64,000 nt of DNA from Ephydatia muelleri (Eukaryota > Porifera > Demospongiae > Spongillida > Spongillidae): the NCBI GenBank assembly GCA_013339895.1, contig JABACO010000022.1, forward strand, positions 3,659,837-3,723,836, given 5' to 3'. Shown one piece after another: positions 45,498 through 58,476 of the stretch (its first letter is position 1; each line of letters begins with the position of its first letter). Position numbers and translations under genes: made by a program. The notes below the pieces were generated by a model. It saw nothing but the letters and a program-made list of their open reading frames with translations. It was not told the DNA's origin and searched no databases.

Positions 45498-48000
45498 TCA
45501 GAGGGTAGAGGGCATCACCTCATGACTCACCTGTGTGTAAACTCTGTCACCTGGATCTTTCCGGGCACTCCATTGCTCTCAGTCCTGCTGGCCACATTGA
45601 CTGTGTTCCCAAAGAGACAGAAGCGTGGCATCTTGCGACCGACTATGCCCGCCACCACCCTCCCCCGAGTTAATCCCGACTCTCATCTGGTTGGAAGAGG
45701 GGGAGGACAACTGCTGAAAAACACACCACTACAGGTCCTGCTGGTGCCCTGTGCACTCCACACTAGGCTGCATGCCGCTACAAAGGACCCCTTGGGGTCA
45801 GGTGCGGAGGTGCAGGTTTGAAAACGTACTTGTACATGTGTGCATTGCTAAATGCATGAAGACTGGTTGGACCTTGCTATGACATGTGCCGACACCAACA
45901 TCTAAACACTTGTACTTGCAACTTTTGATGTGTGCAGCTATTGCCATAGGACGTGCACCATATTGGAGCTATAGCCACTGTAATTATTACTGAGGCACAA
46001 GAGGACACATGACACAGGAACCTCACTATCACAAGAGTACACACCACACACTATCACAGGAGTACACAACACACAGGAGGAACTCAGGAATTTGCGACAG
46101 AAGTTCGAATCCAAGCCTACACACTTCTGGGAATCAACGAAAGTTGAAAGCTTAGCCTACACACTTCTGGGAATCAATGGAAGTTGACTACATCTATCTG
46201 GGAATCAATGGAAGTTGAAAGCTTAGCCTACATACTTCTGGGAATCAATGGAAGTTGACCTACACACTTCTAGGAATCAATGCACAGACACTGGGGAGGA
46301 GAGGCAAGGCTAATGAACCACGGCACACAGACCTGTAGTACTACTAACACCCACTCCTGCTCACCTGTATGGGCTCATTGTTGTCTGGCCTCCTGACCTG
46401 CCTGCAGTAGTGCATCATGTCCAGGGCTTGGTTGCACACACAGTCTGCGTGCACAGTGCTTCTCTCTGGCAGACCTCCCACCACCATGTAGGCGTCGCCT
46501 ATGGTCTCCACCTGTTCATAGTGGGAAAAAGGATAAGATAAATTCAAATGCTAACTAGCAAGATTAACTGATATGCATGTGTGCATATGTGTACATGTAT
46601 GTATGTATGTATGTATGTATGTATGTATGTATGTATGTATGTATGTATGTATGTATGTATGTATGTTATGTATGTGTATGTATGTATGTGTGTGTGTATG
46701 TATGTATGTATGTATGTATGTATGCATGTATGCATGTGTATATGTATGTGTGTGTGTGTATGTGTGTGTGTGTGTGTGTGTGGTGTGTAGGGTTTGGGAG
46801 GGAGTATGAAAGAGCTTAGGGTGACCAGAAGGTGTGTGGGTGCAATGGAATGCATCAGGTATGTCATTGGTGTACACTACATGGCCTGCAGGAATTCCAC
46901 GATGAATACTGCACACAACACAGAAAAGACTTTGAACAACCCAATCAGCACACAGCACTTCTATGTAGTATAGTGGGAAACCATTGAGGAAGCAAACGTT
47001 CCAGGATGGACTGCATGGGCATGACCATAAAAAATAAAAACTTAGTCTAAGCATTTGGACCCTTTGAAAGTTTTCCGGTATACACAGGTTATATGCTTAG
47101 TTATGCAAGTGTGAATCCCAACGGCACAGGTGGAAGAGGGAGGGAGGGAGCAAGAGGAGGGAGGGGAGGGAGCAAGGGGAGGGAGGGAGCAAGAGGAGGG
47201 GATGGGAGCAAGGGGAGGAAGAGAGGGAGGGGAGTGAGGAAGGGGAGGGGGAGTGAGGGAGGGGGGAGGGAGGAGAAGGGAGGAAGAATACAGATGCTGA
47301 GGAGGCACACAAAATAAGAGATGTGGAGGGATGATGAGTGGGTAGGAGGGGTGATGAATGGGGAGAAGAGGTGAGAGCTGGGAGGGAGGAAGGGAGAGGA
47401 AAGCAGAGGAGACGTGGCAGATCAAGAGGAGAAAGAACGGTAAAGATGAGAGACCAAACACACACACAAGAGAGCATGGGTTTAAGTGAAAGTATTTTCA
47501 TAACTAGGACCTTGAACTTTAGAATGTCTATTGTTGATGCTTGAATGGACACACATTATCAAGCCCTTCACAACACCTGCCCATCTAGCTGACACCTGAC
47601 GATAGCCACCCCAAAGACCAACACCTGCACATAAAAACCACAGGTTTGAGGATCAAAGTTGATGGGTGTGTCCTGGTGTTATAAGCCTTTAGACATGCCA
47701 TGAATTGGAAAAATCTCAGGACGTTGGGATGGGGGGGGGGGGGGGGGGGGGGGGGGGGAGGGGGAGGAGCATGGTTAGACCTGTTCATAATGGTAACACT
47801 CGCACATTGCATGAACAACCATATTTATGCAAATAAAACACAACAGCAAACACATTATACACACACACACATTCACACATATGTACATACATACACATAC
47901 ACACACACATACACACCTTGTACACCTGGTTCTTCCCTACCACCTGATCGAACATGGAGTACAGCTTGTTGAGCATGCTCACGATCTGCAGCGGCTGGCA
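42517..48000 (-). CDS. soluble guanylate cyclase beta-like, 3' part (copy A), cut by the assembly gap
   Basis: Minus-strand exons: 48000-47917 (5' part lost in the gap; [23 protein letters not shown]), 46511-46365 ([16 protein letters not shown]), 45713-45531 ([16 protein letters not shown] type, [18 protein letters not shown]) and 43738-42517. The class III cyclase core has the catalytic Asp (ETIGDAY) and the Glu (VET) and Cys (RFCLFG) typical of GTP selection. The final exon starts with the beta-type strand ([16 protein letters not shown]) and then runs on for nearly 400 Ser/Pro/Thr-rich residues to 42517, far longer than the short tail of vertebrate beta1. The enzyme makes cGMP, classically under NO-haem control as a heterodimer; the regulatory half is not in this window. 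Frame breaks: one extra C near 45655 and a 2-base loss near 43361; copy B is intact at both. Confidence 0.8.
44400..44866. repeat. 22-bp G-rich minisatellite in a cyclase intron (copy A)
   Basis: About 21 units of the type GGGGTACACAGGGGGAAATG, with variants lacking one G or extended by GAGG. The plus strand carries G4 and G5 runs in every unit. The Pro/Cys/Tyr-rich frames on the minus strand are repeat artefacts. Confidence 0.9.
45418..45496. repeat. TG microsatellite
   Basis: Nearly pure TG next to the third cyclase exon; longer in block B (61575-61659). Confidence 0.9.
46110..46290. repeat. imperfect tandem repeat in a cyclase intron
   Basis: Four to five units built on ACACTTCTGGGAATCAATGG followed by AAGTTGA, some extended by AAGCTTAGCCT. 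Also at 62275-62450. Confidence 0.85.
46594..46790. repeat. TATG/TG microsatellite
   Basis: A long TATG tract ending in TG. Its frames (YVCM and IHTY repeats) are artefacts. Confidence 0.95.
47125..47290. repeat. GGGA/GGGAGCAAG purine tract in a cyclase intron
   Basis: Purine-only tandem units (GGGAGGGAGCAAG) on the plus strand; also at 63308-63465. Confidence 0.85.
47730..47768. repeat. poly-G tract
   Basis: About 30 consecutive G; the corresponding tract in block B is at 63905-63932. Its length is unlikely to be reliable. Confidence 0.8.
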
Positions 48001-49000
48001 NNNNNNNNNNNNNNNNNNNNNNNNNNNNNNNNNNNNNNNNNNNNNNNNNNNNNNNNNNNNNNNNNNNNNNNNNNNNNNNNNNNNNNNNNNNNNNNNNNNN
48101 NNNNNNNNNNNNNNNNNNNNNNNNNNNNNNNNNNNNNNNNNNNNNNNNNNNNNNNNNNNNNNNNNNNNNNNNNNNNNNNNNNNNNNNNNNNNNNNNNNNN
48201 NNNNNNNNNNNNNNNNNNNNNNNNNNNNNNNNNNNNNNNNNNNNNNNNNNNNNNNNNNNNNNNNNNNNNNNNNNNNNNNNNNNNNNNNNNNNNNNNNNNN
48301 NNNNNNNNNNNNNNNNNNNNNNNNNNNNNNNNNNNNNNNNNNNNNNNNNNNNNNNNNNNNNNNNNNNNNNNNNNNNNNNNNNNNNNNNNNNNNNNNNNNN
48401 NNNNNNNNNNNNNNNNNNNNNNNNNNNNNNNNNNNNNNNNNNNNNNNNNNNNNNNNNNNNNNNNNNNNNNNNNNNNNNNNNNNNNNNNNNNNNNNNNNNN
48501 NNNNNNNNNNNNNNNNNNNNNNNNNNNNNNNNNNNNNNNNNNNNNNNNNNNNNNNNNNNNNNNNNNNNNNNNNNNNNNNNNNNNNNNNNNNNNNNNNNNN
48601 NNNNNNNNNNNNNNNNNNNNNNNNNNNNNNNNNNNNNNNNNNNNNNNNNNNNNNNNNNNNNNNNNNNNNNNNNNNNNNNNNNNNNNNNNNNNNNNNNNNN
48701 NNNNNNNNNNNNNNNNNNNNNNNNNNNNNNNNNNNNNNNNNNNNNNNNNNNNNNNNNNNNNNNNNNNNNNNNNNNNNNNNNNNNNNNNNNNNNNNNNNNN
48801 NNNNNNNNNNNNNNNNNNNNNNNNNNNNNNNNNNNNNNNNNNNNNNNNNNNNNNNNNNNNNNNNNNNNNNNNNNNNNNNNNNNNNNNNNNNNNNNNNNNN
48901 NNNNNNNNNNNNNNNNNNNNNNNNNNNNNNNNNNNNNNNNNNNNNNNNNNNNNNNNNNNNNNNNNNNNNNNNNNNNNNNNNNNNNNNNNNNNNNNNNNNN
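48001..49000. other. assembly gap, exactly 1,000 N
   Basis: A round-number run of N interrupts the cyclase gene. Sequence to the right restarts inside a repeat of 29400 onward rather than continuing the gene. Confidence 1.
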
Positions 49001-49832
49001 TCAATAACTCTCAGCATTATTCCATGCCGAATGTTGCTCCTATTCATCATATGCTTTCCGGATATTGCACTCATCTGGAGACATAATGAACTCAGACAGG
49101 CATTGCACCTACGACCAGTGGTGAAACAGGGTGCAGGATGTAGAATTACGTATGCAAGCATTATTTTGGGATATGAGGGTACATGTGTGGCAACTTCAAA
49201 TGGAGACATTATATTGGACATAAAGGTCATGCATGCTCCATGTCATCAGCGTTGTTTAGTCTACCATTGATGCAAAACTGACCCTAAGCCTGCTCCAAGG
49301 TTATCATCAGCTCAAAAGGCCAAGACAGAGGTGTATGGAGATCAACTATTGCACAGGAAGAGGACTAGCTGCCACCTTGGTAATGGGATAAACCAACAAA
49401 TTAATACTTACAAAAGGTGTAGTTTATTGATTTTGATTAATAATTTGAGTAAAATCGTAATTTGAGTACAGTCTATAATTATCATCTGACTCCTTATGAA
49501 ATTCAAATGAACTAAAAAATTGAGCTTTAATAACTTTGTTGAAATCAATAGCCGTTTTTGCCTACAAGGAGTAACAATAAATGTTAGTTATTCTTCTTGA
49601 ATATTTGATAACCCTTCATTTTCTTGAAGATTTGGTCACGATTTCAATCTATTTTATAGGCGATTATTAAGTCACTTAACTATTCATATTAATGTTTACA
49701 CCAATTAGTTAGCAAAGGTTATGTAAATAAGATCTGCTAGCTAACTGATTTTAATATAGTCACAGTCGTTTAAAACCTTTGCGTTCATTTGCAAATACCC
49801 AGGTATGTTTATATTGGGACCAGCATGTGGTA

Positions 49833-49855
49833 GATTATTAATAATAATAATTCTT
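49833..49855. other. empty insertion site of the non-LTR retrotransposon
   Basis: GATTATTAAT continues directly into AATAATTCTTTCAG here, whereas 3.9 kb intervene in block A. Confidence 0.9.
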
Positions 49856-50659
49856 TCAGTGCAACATACAATACAACACAGTAATGGCAATATGAATGCA
49901 CTTACATACTGCCTACTCATAGAGTTACACAGGTCAACATCATTGTGATAGGATTTAATTTTGAGCAGACACAACATGTTCAGATAAGTATGACACATGT
50001 AAAAAGTGCAAACGAAACTCATGGCAAGGTGTAGAAATAGACTGTAGCTTGTGAGAGTTGCCTTGGGTGTTACCACTGACTGAGAATAGTGAACATCCAC
50101 CAGCTTCTCACAATCTTTTAACACATCAACAGTGGTCTAAAGATGATAATAATCCAGGGTTTGCTAAACGATGTGAGGAAGACTTGCACGTTTACATATT
50201 GACCTTGTAAAGACTCATTCGATACATTCCATGTCTTAAACAACCAAGCATTTCAAACAGGAGTGTTAAACTCTAGAAGCGGCCTCACATAGGTTAAATA
50301 GAAATGCTAACATCACAAGTTCAGAAACCCCTCAGAAGCAGAGAGCATATAAAGTAATTGATGCAGAACCAGTGCTGAGAACAGAATCGCTAGCCAGGAA
50401 CATACTTGCATATTATGTATACAGCATTACATTGTAGTAAGGTCAACAGTTAAGCATTCAATACTGAACGCCATCGACAGGTCCACATGAGTGCTGCCTG
50501 CATGGATGGGGTGTGTGCTACACAGATCCAGTTTCCCTACAACTAGACAATGTTACTTTTCTTCACACATACGGGTTTACACACAAGTACGCTACCACAC
50601 ATAAGTGACCTGCCAAAATAATATAGCTGATTGATCGACTTTTATGATGGCAAAATATT

Positions 50660-53600
50660 TCACAATGTAGCTTTGTCCAGGAATTCTTTGGTCTTCTTGC
50701 CCTATGAAAGTACATAAGACACTGCATTAGTTTAGGATAAGGACAAAATGGACTAATTCAAACACAAACACATTTATACGCATGTGTTAGTTGTTGTTGA
50801 ATGCTTAATAATATACCTAGACGCTATCAAAGCTTATCATTCTCATGTTTTGGGGTATAGTGAATTACAACAACACGTCAACGTAACCTCCATGGCTCCT
50901 AGCATGATTAGTATCCTAATCATCATGCATTACCATGATGTGTGCTGGAGACAGACACATGTCCTTCCTTCTCACCTTTGTCTGAGGCCCTCGATAAGCC
51001 TTCTGGTGTCCTCCTGTACCAAAGATACAATACAAACTCAACCTCAAACACCCCACAGATGTGTACTCACGGGTGTGGATGGGGACTGTACAACAGGTGG
51101 GGATGGGCCAATCCCACCCAATAGGGTAGATTTCCCCAGAGAGGGACGTGTCCCTGGTGTCCTGAGGGGTGAGCCCAGCTCGGTGCGAACCATTTGCCTC
51201 CATTGTTCCCTCACGACTGTGTCCTGTGCACCCATGGATGCTGCTGCTGCTGCTGCTGCTGTCCCGAGAGGCTTTGGTGGGATGGTACTGTGAGCCCTCT
51301 GAGTTACGTGTAAGAAATGGTCTGTGGACGGATCAGAAAGACCTGAGGCTCTGCCCATTGTGCTTGTTGGCCCACTGGGTGGAGGTGGAAGGGATGGTGG
51401 GATGGAATGTGACGGCTTGTTTTTATCCTTATCTTCAGGTTGGTTAGGCACTTCACCTGGATCGTTAGAACAGGAATATTAAAGAAGACGATACTGCACT
51501 TCCTAGTACCTTGCTGCTGCTGCTGCTGCTGCTGCTGCCCATTCACAGCTGCCTTCCCTCTTTGGCTCTCCACCAGCTTCATTTGTGTCTCAAAAATCAC
51601 AAAACGTGCTGAGAGCTTCTCTATCATTTGGGTCAACTGGTCAATCTTGCTGCATACTTCTCTCCCATCATCTGACTGCAATAATACATCAAAATGAGAT
51701 CAAAATTGATGTAGAAATCCTTTGAAACCAACATACTATGGGGAATGCAATGCAATCATACTTTCTGTGTATATCAGCCCTTAATAATGCAAGAGGTGTG
51801 CTATTTGTATTATTACTAAACCAATAACCTTTCACCAACTGCATGTGCCCCTTACATGCACTTTCACTTTCACCAACTGCATGTGCCCCTTACATGCACT
51901 TTCACTTTCCCCTTGAACCACCCTTGAACCATACTACATGAGCAGGATCCATAGATCCTCTGCCTTTCCTTCCACATGGGTTGTGACCATTCAAGACACA
52001 AAATGCGCCCATCAGTTCAACTCACGCAACTAGAAGTGAGGCACTGTTTCACATCTATGGCATGATGTGTGGGGAGGGAATGGGTGTACATGTAAATGAT
52101 GATCAATTTGGATATGCCATTTGTGATCACGGTACATGTCTAAATAATTAATGGGGTAGGTGGGGTAAGAAAGAACCCACTCTGATTTGACGAATTACAG
52201 TTTTCATTGTATCCAGAGGTTGCTTTGGGGAAGGGAGTGGGGGGGGGAGGGGGTGGGAGAGGGTGGAAGAGAAGATGGGTCTCTAGGGCAATAATTCTTC
52301 AATGTGTTCAATTGTTAATAATGTCTCAGGAGACAGAAGGACTAGGCACGTTACAGGGAGTACGCAATGATTGGGTTGAGGACTGACATCTTCTACCATT
52401 TTCACAATGTGTTTCCAAGATTATCACCCCCTCCCTCCCTCCCTCCCTCCCTCAGTAAGTGGTAGTAAGTTTGGAGCACAGATGACACAAGGCACAAGTT
52501 GTTACCTTGGTCATGCCCACCATCTTGGTTGTCATGACGCCGTTGCTCGTCATGCAAGGGAAGGCTCTCCCAGCTGATCACGCTTTCTGCACCATCTCTA
52601 GGCTTCTCCTTACCACCTTGGTCCAACCCTCTCTGTAAGAAGGGAGCGAAGGATGGCACGCCATCTCCTCTGTCAGCTTCTTCAGGCCCTGGGGTAGGAA
52701 TCGGTTCACATGCACCACCCAGCATGCCTCAGTGTGCACGTACCCTCACTGTGGGTGTGCAGCCCAGTTGCCTTGGTGACCCTGCTCTCCTCCTTGTGTC
52801 TAATTACCAGTCCCTCCATCTTGGGAGCCTCGCAGGTGGTGGTGGGGGGTGGGTTCGCTCTAGAAGGAGGGTCAACACGTGCACTGTTCCCTAGCCCCGG
52901 AATAAAGGCGGGAGGATGAAGTTGTAGGCGTGAACCATGGAGGGTGGAGTCTTTACAAGGGGAGGAGCAAGGGGAGGAGCCCAGGCCTTCGATGGGGCTG
53001 ACAGAGAGGCTGCGAGGAGGCGAGTCAGGCAAGGGGGAAGCAGAGTGGAGGGCGGCTCTGTAGTCAACTGGAAGAGGAAGAAAAATCACCAGCGGATATG
53101 GTGTCAGAAAGAGACTGTGTACCCATTGGTGGTTGGCGTTCGCTGCATGGACTGGTGGACCTGCTGTCTTTAACGTTGACCTGGGTTGGGCAGAGTGAAT
53201 ATAACACTCCTATGAAATGAGACCAAATACCTTAGGAATCGTGTGTACCTCTGTTCCACCAATGGGAGCGCTGGAATAAATTTTCCTTCATGGAGGTACA
53301 ACAATGTTAAAAACATTTGACTGAAAAGGTGATCAATACATTTATAATATCTTTCACCATTCCCAGGGCCTCCCTACATCCAGCCTGAGGGGGCTCCCTC
53401 CTATAAACTGCCCACACAACAGCCGCCAAGGCCTCCCTCCACCCATGGATGCCAGTTTCACCCACATGCATGCCAGTGTGTCCCTTTCATTTGGAATGAG
53501 ACTGACAATGGTTCACACTCTTCTGATACCCTTCAAAATATATAGAATAACAAGGTTCGAGACCAATCATTTTACCATACCACTTTTCTTGCAATACCTA

Positions 53601-55193
53601 ACTGCAATAGGTTCATTCATCCATTAAAGCATAAACATACATTGCTATTTCTCATTTTGGGACCACAAATGCTGTATGCAGCAGGCCTTTTATATTGAAG
53701 GTTTTTACCTAGCTGCTCTGTCTGGCAAGTACACACAGAGCGTGCAGACAATCACACAGGTGGTAGTATTTTATGCACACGTAACTAGTTCACCATGCAT
53801 GTCTGTTGAAATGAATTATGCATGTATATAGAAATGAGCTATGCATGTACATAGAAGTACATGGAAATGAATTATGTATGTACATAGAAATGAGCTATGC
53901 ATGCACATATGGTACTGTACCATCAGACCAACAACAGACTCACCTTCTAGTTCTAAGGTGTGGGGGCTTTCCTATGAGCTCGTGGTGCTTCGCCTGACAG
54001 TACCTCAGGATGTCGGTGGTCATAATGATCTTCCTCTCCGCAAAGCCCACATCAAGGAACTGGTTCATACTAAGCCGAGGGTGGTAGTAGAAGACATCCC
54101 TCATTACCTACACATATGGGGACAGCACATCCCTCATTACCTACAAGTATGGGGACAGCACATCCCTCATTACCTACACATATGGGGACAGCACATCCCT
54201 CATTACCTACACATATGGGGACAGCACATCCCTCATTACCTACACATATGGGGACAGCACATCCCTCATTACCTACACATATGGACAGCACATCCCTCAT
54301 TACCTACACATATGGGGACAGCACATCCCTCATTACCTACACATATGGGGACAGCACATCCCTCATTACCTACACATATGGACAGCACATCCCTCATTAC
54401 CTACACATATGGGGACAGCACATCCCTCATTACCTACACATATGGGGACAGCACATCCCTCATTACCTACACGTATGGGAACAGCACATCCCTCATTGTC
54501 TACACGTATGGGGACAGCACATCCCTCATTACCTACACATATGGGGACAGCACATCCCTCATTACCTACACGTATGGACCGCACATCCCTCATTACCTAC
54601 ACAAATGGGGACAGCACATCCCTCATTACCTACACATATGGGGACCACAGAAGATGGTAACAGAGCACATCCCTACACGTATGCACAGAGGATGGGGATA
54701 GAGAACATAATTGGTAGTAAACTTATTCATCTATTTTGATTTATAAGTACACAAACCATCACGTACTTACAAACAAAATACCATCAAAACATGACAGAGG
54801 TAAATAATGATCTGATTTGATGTCCAGCTATGTACTGAGGTTCTGCAACATATGCTAAACTTACAGTATAATGGCCACATACTTACCGCTTACCTTGTAC
54901 ACACCCTCCACGAATCTAAGTCGTTCTTGGCATATAGTTTCATAATCATGTGAGGCAAGCCAGTTTGCAAGCGGAACAGAATACTGCATTAGCGCACAGT
55001 GAATGATAGGCAGAAATGCTGAAGGAATTCCTAAGGAAAGTCTGCGAACATTTGTAAAACCACGAAAAACGCTATAAATTCTCGCTCACCCGTGAATGCT
55101 AGGTTCTACCGACAATTTCATTCTCTGTATCTCCCTCAGCAATTTAGTTAAATTGTTTCTAACATCCCCAGTGCAGCCATTCGCCGAAGCCAT
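50660..55193 (-). CDS. CEP44: CEP44-like (copy B, last exon frameshifted)
   Basis: Exons correspond to copy A: 55193-55091, 55041-54894, 54107-53944, 53160-53090, 53067-52744, 52688-52506, 51671-51510, 51456-51071, 51013-50976, and 50701-50660. Exon 2 has a one-base loss and a nearby one-base gain that alter a few residues after YAKND. The last exon lacks one T (GTCTTCTTGCCC against GTCTTCTTTGCCC), which shifts the frame and removes the conserved C-terminus. Otherwise as copy A. Confidence 0.82.
54094..54652 (-). repeat. 33-bp splice-acceptor minisatellite, 17 units (copy B)
   Basis: The same unit as at 38427 but 17 copies. The real exon 3 starts at 54107. Several units far from the exon vary (ACGTATGG, ATTGTCTACACG, ACAAATGG), while units near it are uniform. 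Two units lack GG (31 bp). Confidence 0.92.
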
Positions 55194-55287
55194 CCTACTA
55201 TGTTTTGAAGTTCCCGCGTTCTCACGTGAAATATCCCACATAGAGCGCACCACCAATTTTTTTGTGGGCGTTGCTGCATTAAAAGAA

Positions 55288-57325
55288 ATGTACAGCGTTC
55301 GAGGAGCGAAGCACGTAGTACTGCAACGCAAGAAAGGCGGGCTCGGATTTAGTGTGAAAGGTGGAAAAGAGCACGGCATACCCATCGTCGTCAGTTTCAT
55401 ACAAACAGACTGCGTTCCAGGTTGTGTATTGCTGCAACACAGACCTGGAGTAATCCCTTCCTTCCTTCCTTCTTCCAGCTAACGAACTGCGGCTAGGGGA
55501 TGAAATATTAGCAGTGAACGGCGAATCTCTACAAGGTGCCACACACAGTGAAGCAGTGCAAAAGCTTAAGCGTGCTGGACAGGCTGTTACCTTGTTGATT
55601 CGATCTAATCAAACGCTGGAAGGCACGTGACTTGTGGTTCAATTACTTGGTCTGTTGCTCACTGTCCACAATTATTTAGCACAGACGTTTTTCTTACTGG
55701 TTCCTCTCAACAGCAACAAAAAGAAGGTATTTGAACTATTACCTGCTTTCAAAGGTTGAAAGTGGTCGCGTGATCCATTTCTCTCTCATAGATTTTAACA
55801 TTACAGACACCCCCTGTGGTGGTCCTATGCCGCAAGGCTGGACTCAAAAAATCGATCACAAAACAGGTCGCTCGTATTATGAAAAGTAAGGAAATGTTTC
55901 AATTTGTTTTGTGGTATATTAATAAGTAAGTATAAATGCACGTGATGTTTTAATGTGATGTATAGTAAGTAACCTTGCTATTCAAAATAACTATGCAGTC
56001 ACTACACTGAAACAGCCACTTGGAAAGACCCTCGAATTCTTCAACCTGTTCCTCTGGATGCCTTCAACTGGAGCGAGCTACCCCTCGGGTGGGAGAGATT
56101 TTTGGACAACCAAGGTGACATCTATTTTGTCAAGTAAGCTAGTGGCACACACAATGATTCTTAGGAAAGACCTGCATCAAATGCATGTCACTATTGCACT
56201 GGGGTAGATGTTTCAGGTTGCACTTGATTGTTAATTAACAAGGGATGTGCATTGGACTAAGAATAGACTATATCTTTGTATGCAAAATTGAACTGCCAGT
56301 CAAAAACATTAATTATGGGAGAAAAAATTTTTTTTTAGTTGCATGATTGTGAATGGAATTCTTTGATTCTTGTCACACTTTTATATTGTACCAGCTTTGA
56401 TTTATGTTTCTTACTTGGGATCAGTGGAAATGTCTTCATTTAAAAATTCCAGTATGCGCAGTAGAAATGTAACGCTTGCGTTGAAATGTATGGCTAATTA
56501 AAAATTCAGAGCCTTACAGCTCTATGACAGATACTCTGATTCTCAGTGCATAATGAGCAATGTCTAGAGGACTTCAAAAACTTGAAAAAACATGTGTTAG
56601 GTCCCTTTTCATGGAACGATCTTGCAGGAAAGTGATTATGTGTGTAGAGCCACATCCAATTGTTGCCAGTTTACGATGCACCCAAGCATGCTGGTCTGTG
56701 TACATTATAACAAGACTTTTACCAGCAAACTTGCATGTAAGCTTACAAATTTGATTAGAGTGAGCTGAAATGCTACCACCTAAGGGATGTTTACAACTTT
56801 GTTGAGGGTGACAGTGCTGAATACGTTATAACGTGACCTGTGGATCTTGACCTGAACCATATCATGTCATGTTCTATAAGGTTATGATAACATACTAATG
56901 AAGCTATTAGTTTAATGACCATGAATACCACTGGTTTTATGGGCTGGCAGTCACATGAATGCCACCTGTGTACTCTGGCACCCACTCCCCCTCCAGCCAT
57001 GACACGCACACCACTCACTGGGATAGCCCTAGAGGTATGAGACTTCAGAAGCAGCTGAAAGAGCTCAAGGCATTCCTCGAGCACGCCAATGACAAGCACA
57101 AGGTCAGTGATTGTGCCAGGTTGGATTGTTTCGTGTGATTTGTTGGGGCTGGTTGTAAGTTGACACGTTGCAAGCCAATTCCTAACTGATTGGACATTGA
57201 AGCTGATTAATGTCATCCATTAGTATACTATTTCAAAGGCTGAAATAGGTGATATTATGTTTGCATGTTGCTTAATATACAGTCTATACACAAGCACAGT
57301 GCCATATACACATACAAATACAACA

Positions 57326-57364
<39 letters not shown>

Positions 57365-58254
57365 CGTGGAATCATGATAACCTCCACCCCCACCACCCCA
57401 CACACACACACACGCACACACCTTCCTTGCCCCTCTCATCCTTATTCAGAAGGACCTGGAAGCCCTCAGACAGAAGCGGGCATCACTCCTGGAGAAGACC
57501 CAGCTCCTGGAGGACTCCCACTCCCACACCATCCCCCTGGACCAGAGCAATGTGGAGGAGGAACACACCTGGGACTCTCCCACCTGACATCGCCGATGAC
57601 ATCATGATCCTAAACGAAGAGATAGAGACACTGGATGCCCGTGTCTCCTCAGCCGCCAAGAGACTAGGCTTCCTGGACAAGGTGGTCAAGAACCGTATCT
57701 ACGAGGACATGGGCGAGCTGGACGAACACGAGTCTTCCATCCAGCTCTCCCGGGCCCTGGTCTCTGCCTACGAGGAGTGCAAAGGTTTGGAGGCGAAGCT
57801 CCACAGCATTGCGGCAGAGTTCGAGGTCCTCCGCAAGCGGTACAACTTCACGGACGCTCCGATCAGCTACATGGTCCAACTGCCCCCACTCCGAAGCCTG
57901 GAAGAGGTGGGACACAACAAGCGCTGGCTCCACCTCCTTCCCGATCAGCTGACCGCGAAGACGAACTGCGAGATGGAGTTGGAGGTAGCCATCTTGAAGG
58001 ACTGCTGTCGCCACGCCGACAAGCTGCACAGGCACTGGACTGTCCTGCACAACAAGGCACTTAGTAGCCATGGAAACTGGGAACCTTTACTGGATGAGCT
58101 TGCTCAGTTCGATCTCTCCCCTCTGCATGACCAGTGGATGCAAGCGAGTTTCCGGTGAGTATGCATTTCGTGCACTGTGCATTATGCAATACAATTCGAT
58201 ATCTTATCTCCTTATAGAGAAAAACTTGACAAATTCATCTCTACCGAAGACTGA
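55288..58254 (+). CDS. PDZ-WW-WW-coiled-coil protein (copy B, frameshifted)
   Basis: Same exon structure as copy A; the PDZ and WW exons are identical as far as I compared. The large coiled-coil exon (from about 57450) has an extra C near 57583 (CTCCCACCTGACATC against CTCCCACTGACATC), which breaks the frame about 33 codons in. The downstream coding sequence is otherwise preserved to TGA at 58252-58254. Confidence 0.8.
56416..56622. mobile_element. MITE family 1, copy 3 as repeated in block B
   Basis: Essentially the same sequence and position as 40457-40663. Confidence 0.7.
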
Positions 58255-58476
58255 AGACATTTTCCAGCCACATTTTTTGGTATACAAAATAATAATAATA
58301 AAACATGGCAACAGTACACACAAACATTCCACATTCAACACATGAAAATACTAAGATGCTTGAGAGAATAAGTGCAGGCCCACTCCCTCCCCACTTGTCC
58401 TTTTTTTTTTTTTTTTTCTCTCTCCCTCTCTATGTTCTTCATATTTCTGTTCGGTTTCGATAATACCCGACAACAC

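Noticed and set aside
45360..45821. Plus-strand frame over the TG tract and third cyclase exon
   Set aside because: Antisense of the cyclase exon plus microsatellite.
46594..46725. Telomere-like or Z-DNA functional tract
   Set aside because: TATG is not a telomere unit, and the TG part is ordinary microsatellite; no further support.
46551..47054. His/Thr/Tyr-rich and Cys/Val/Met-rich frames (also 62715-63131, 21684-22275, 8101-8592)
   Set aside because: Translations of CA, TG and TATG microsatellites.
47042..47552. Ser/Pro-rich frames over the GGGA tract (also 63125-63650)
   Set aside because: Purine-tract artefact in a cyclase intron.
47785..49270. Very long open frames spanning 48001-49000
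   Set aside because: They consist of N; only the flanking bases are real.
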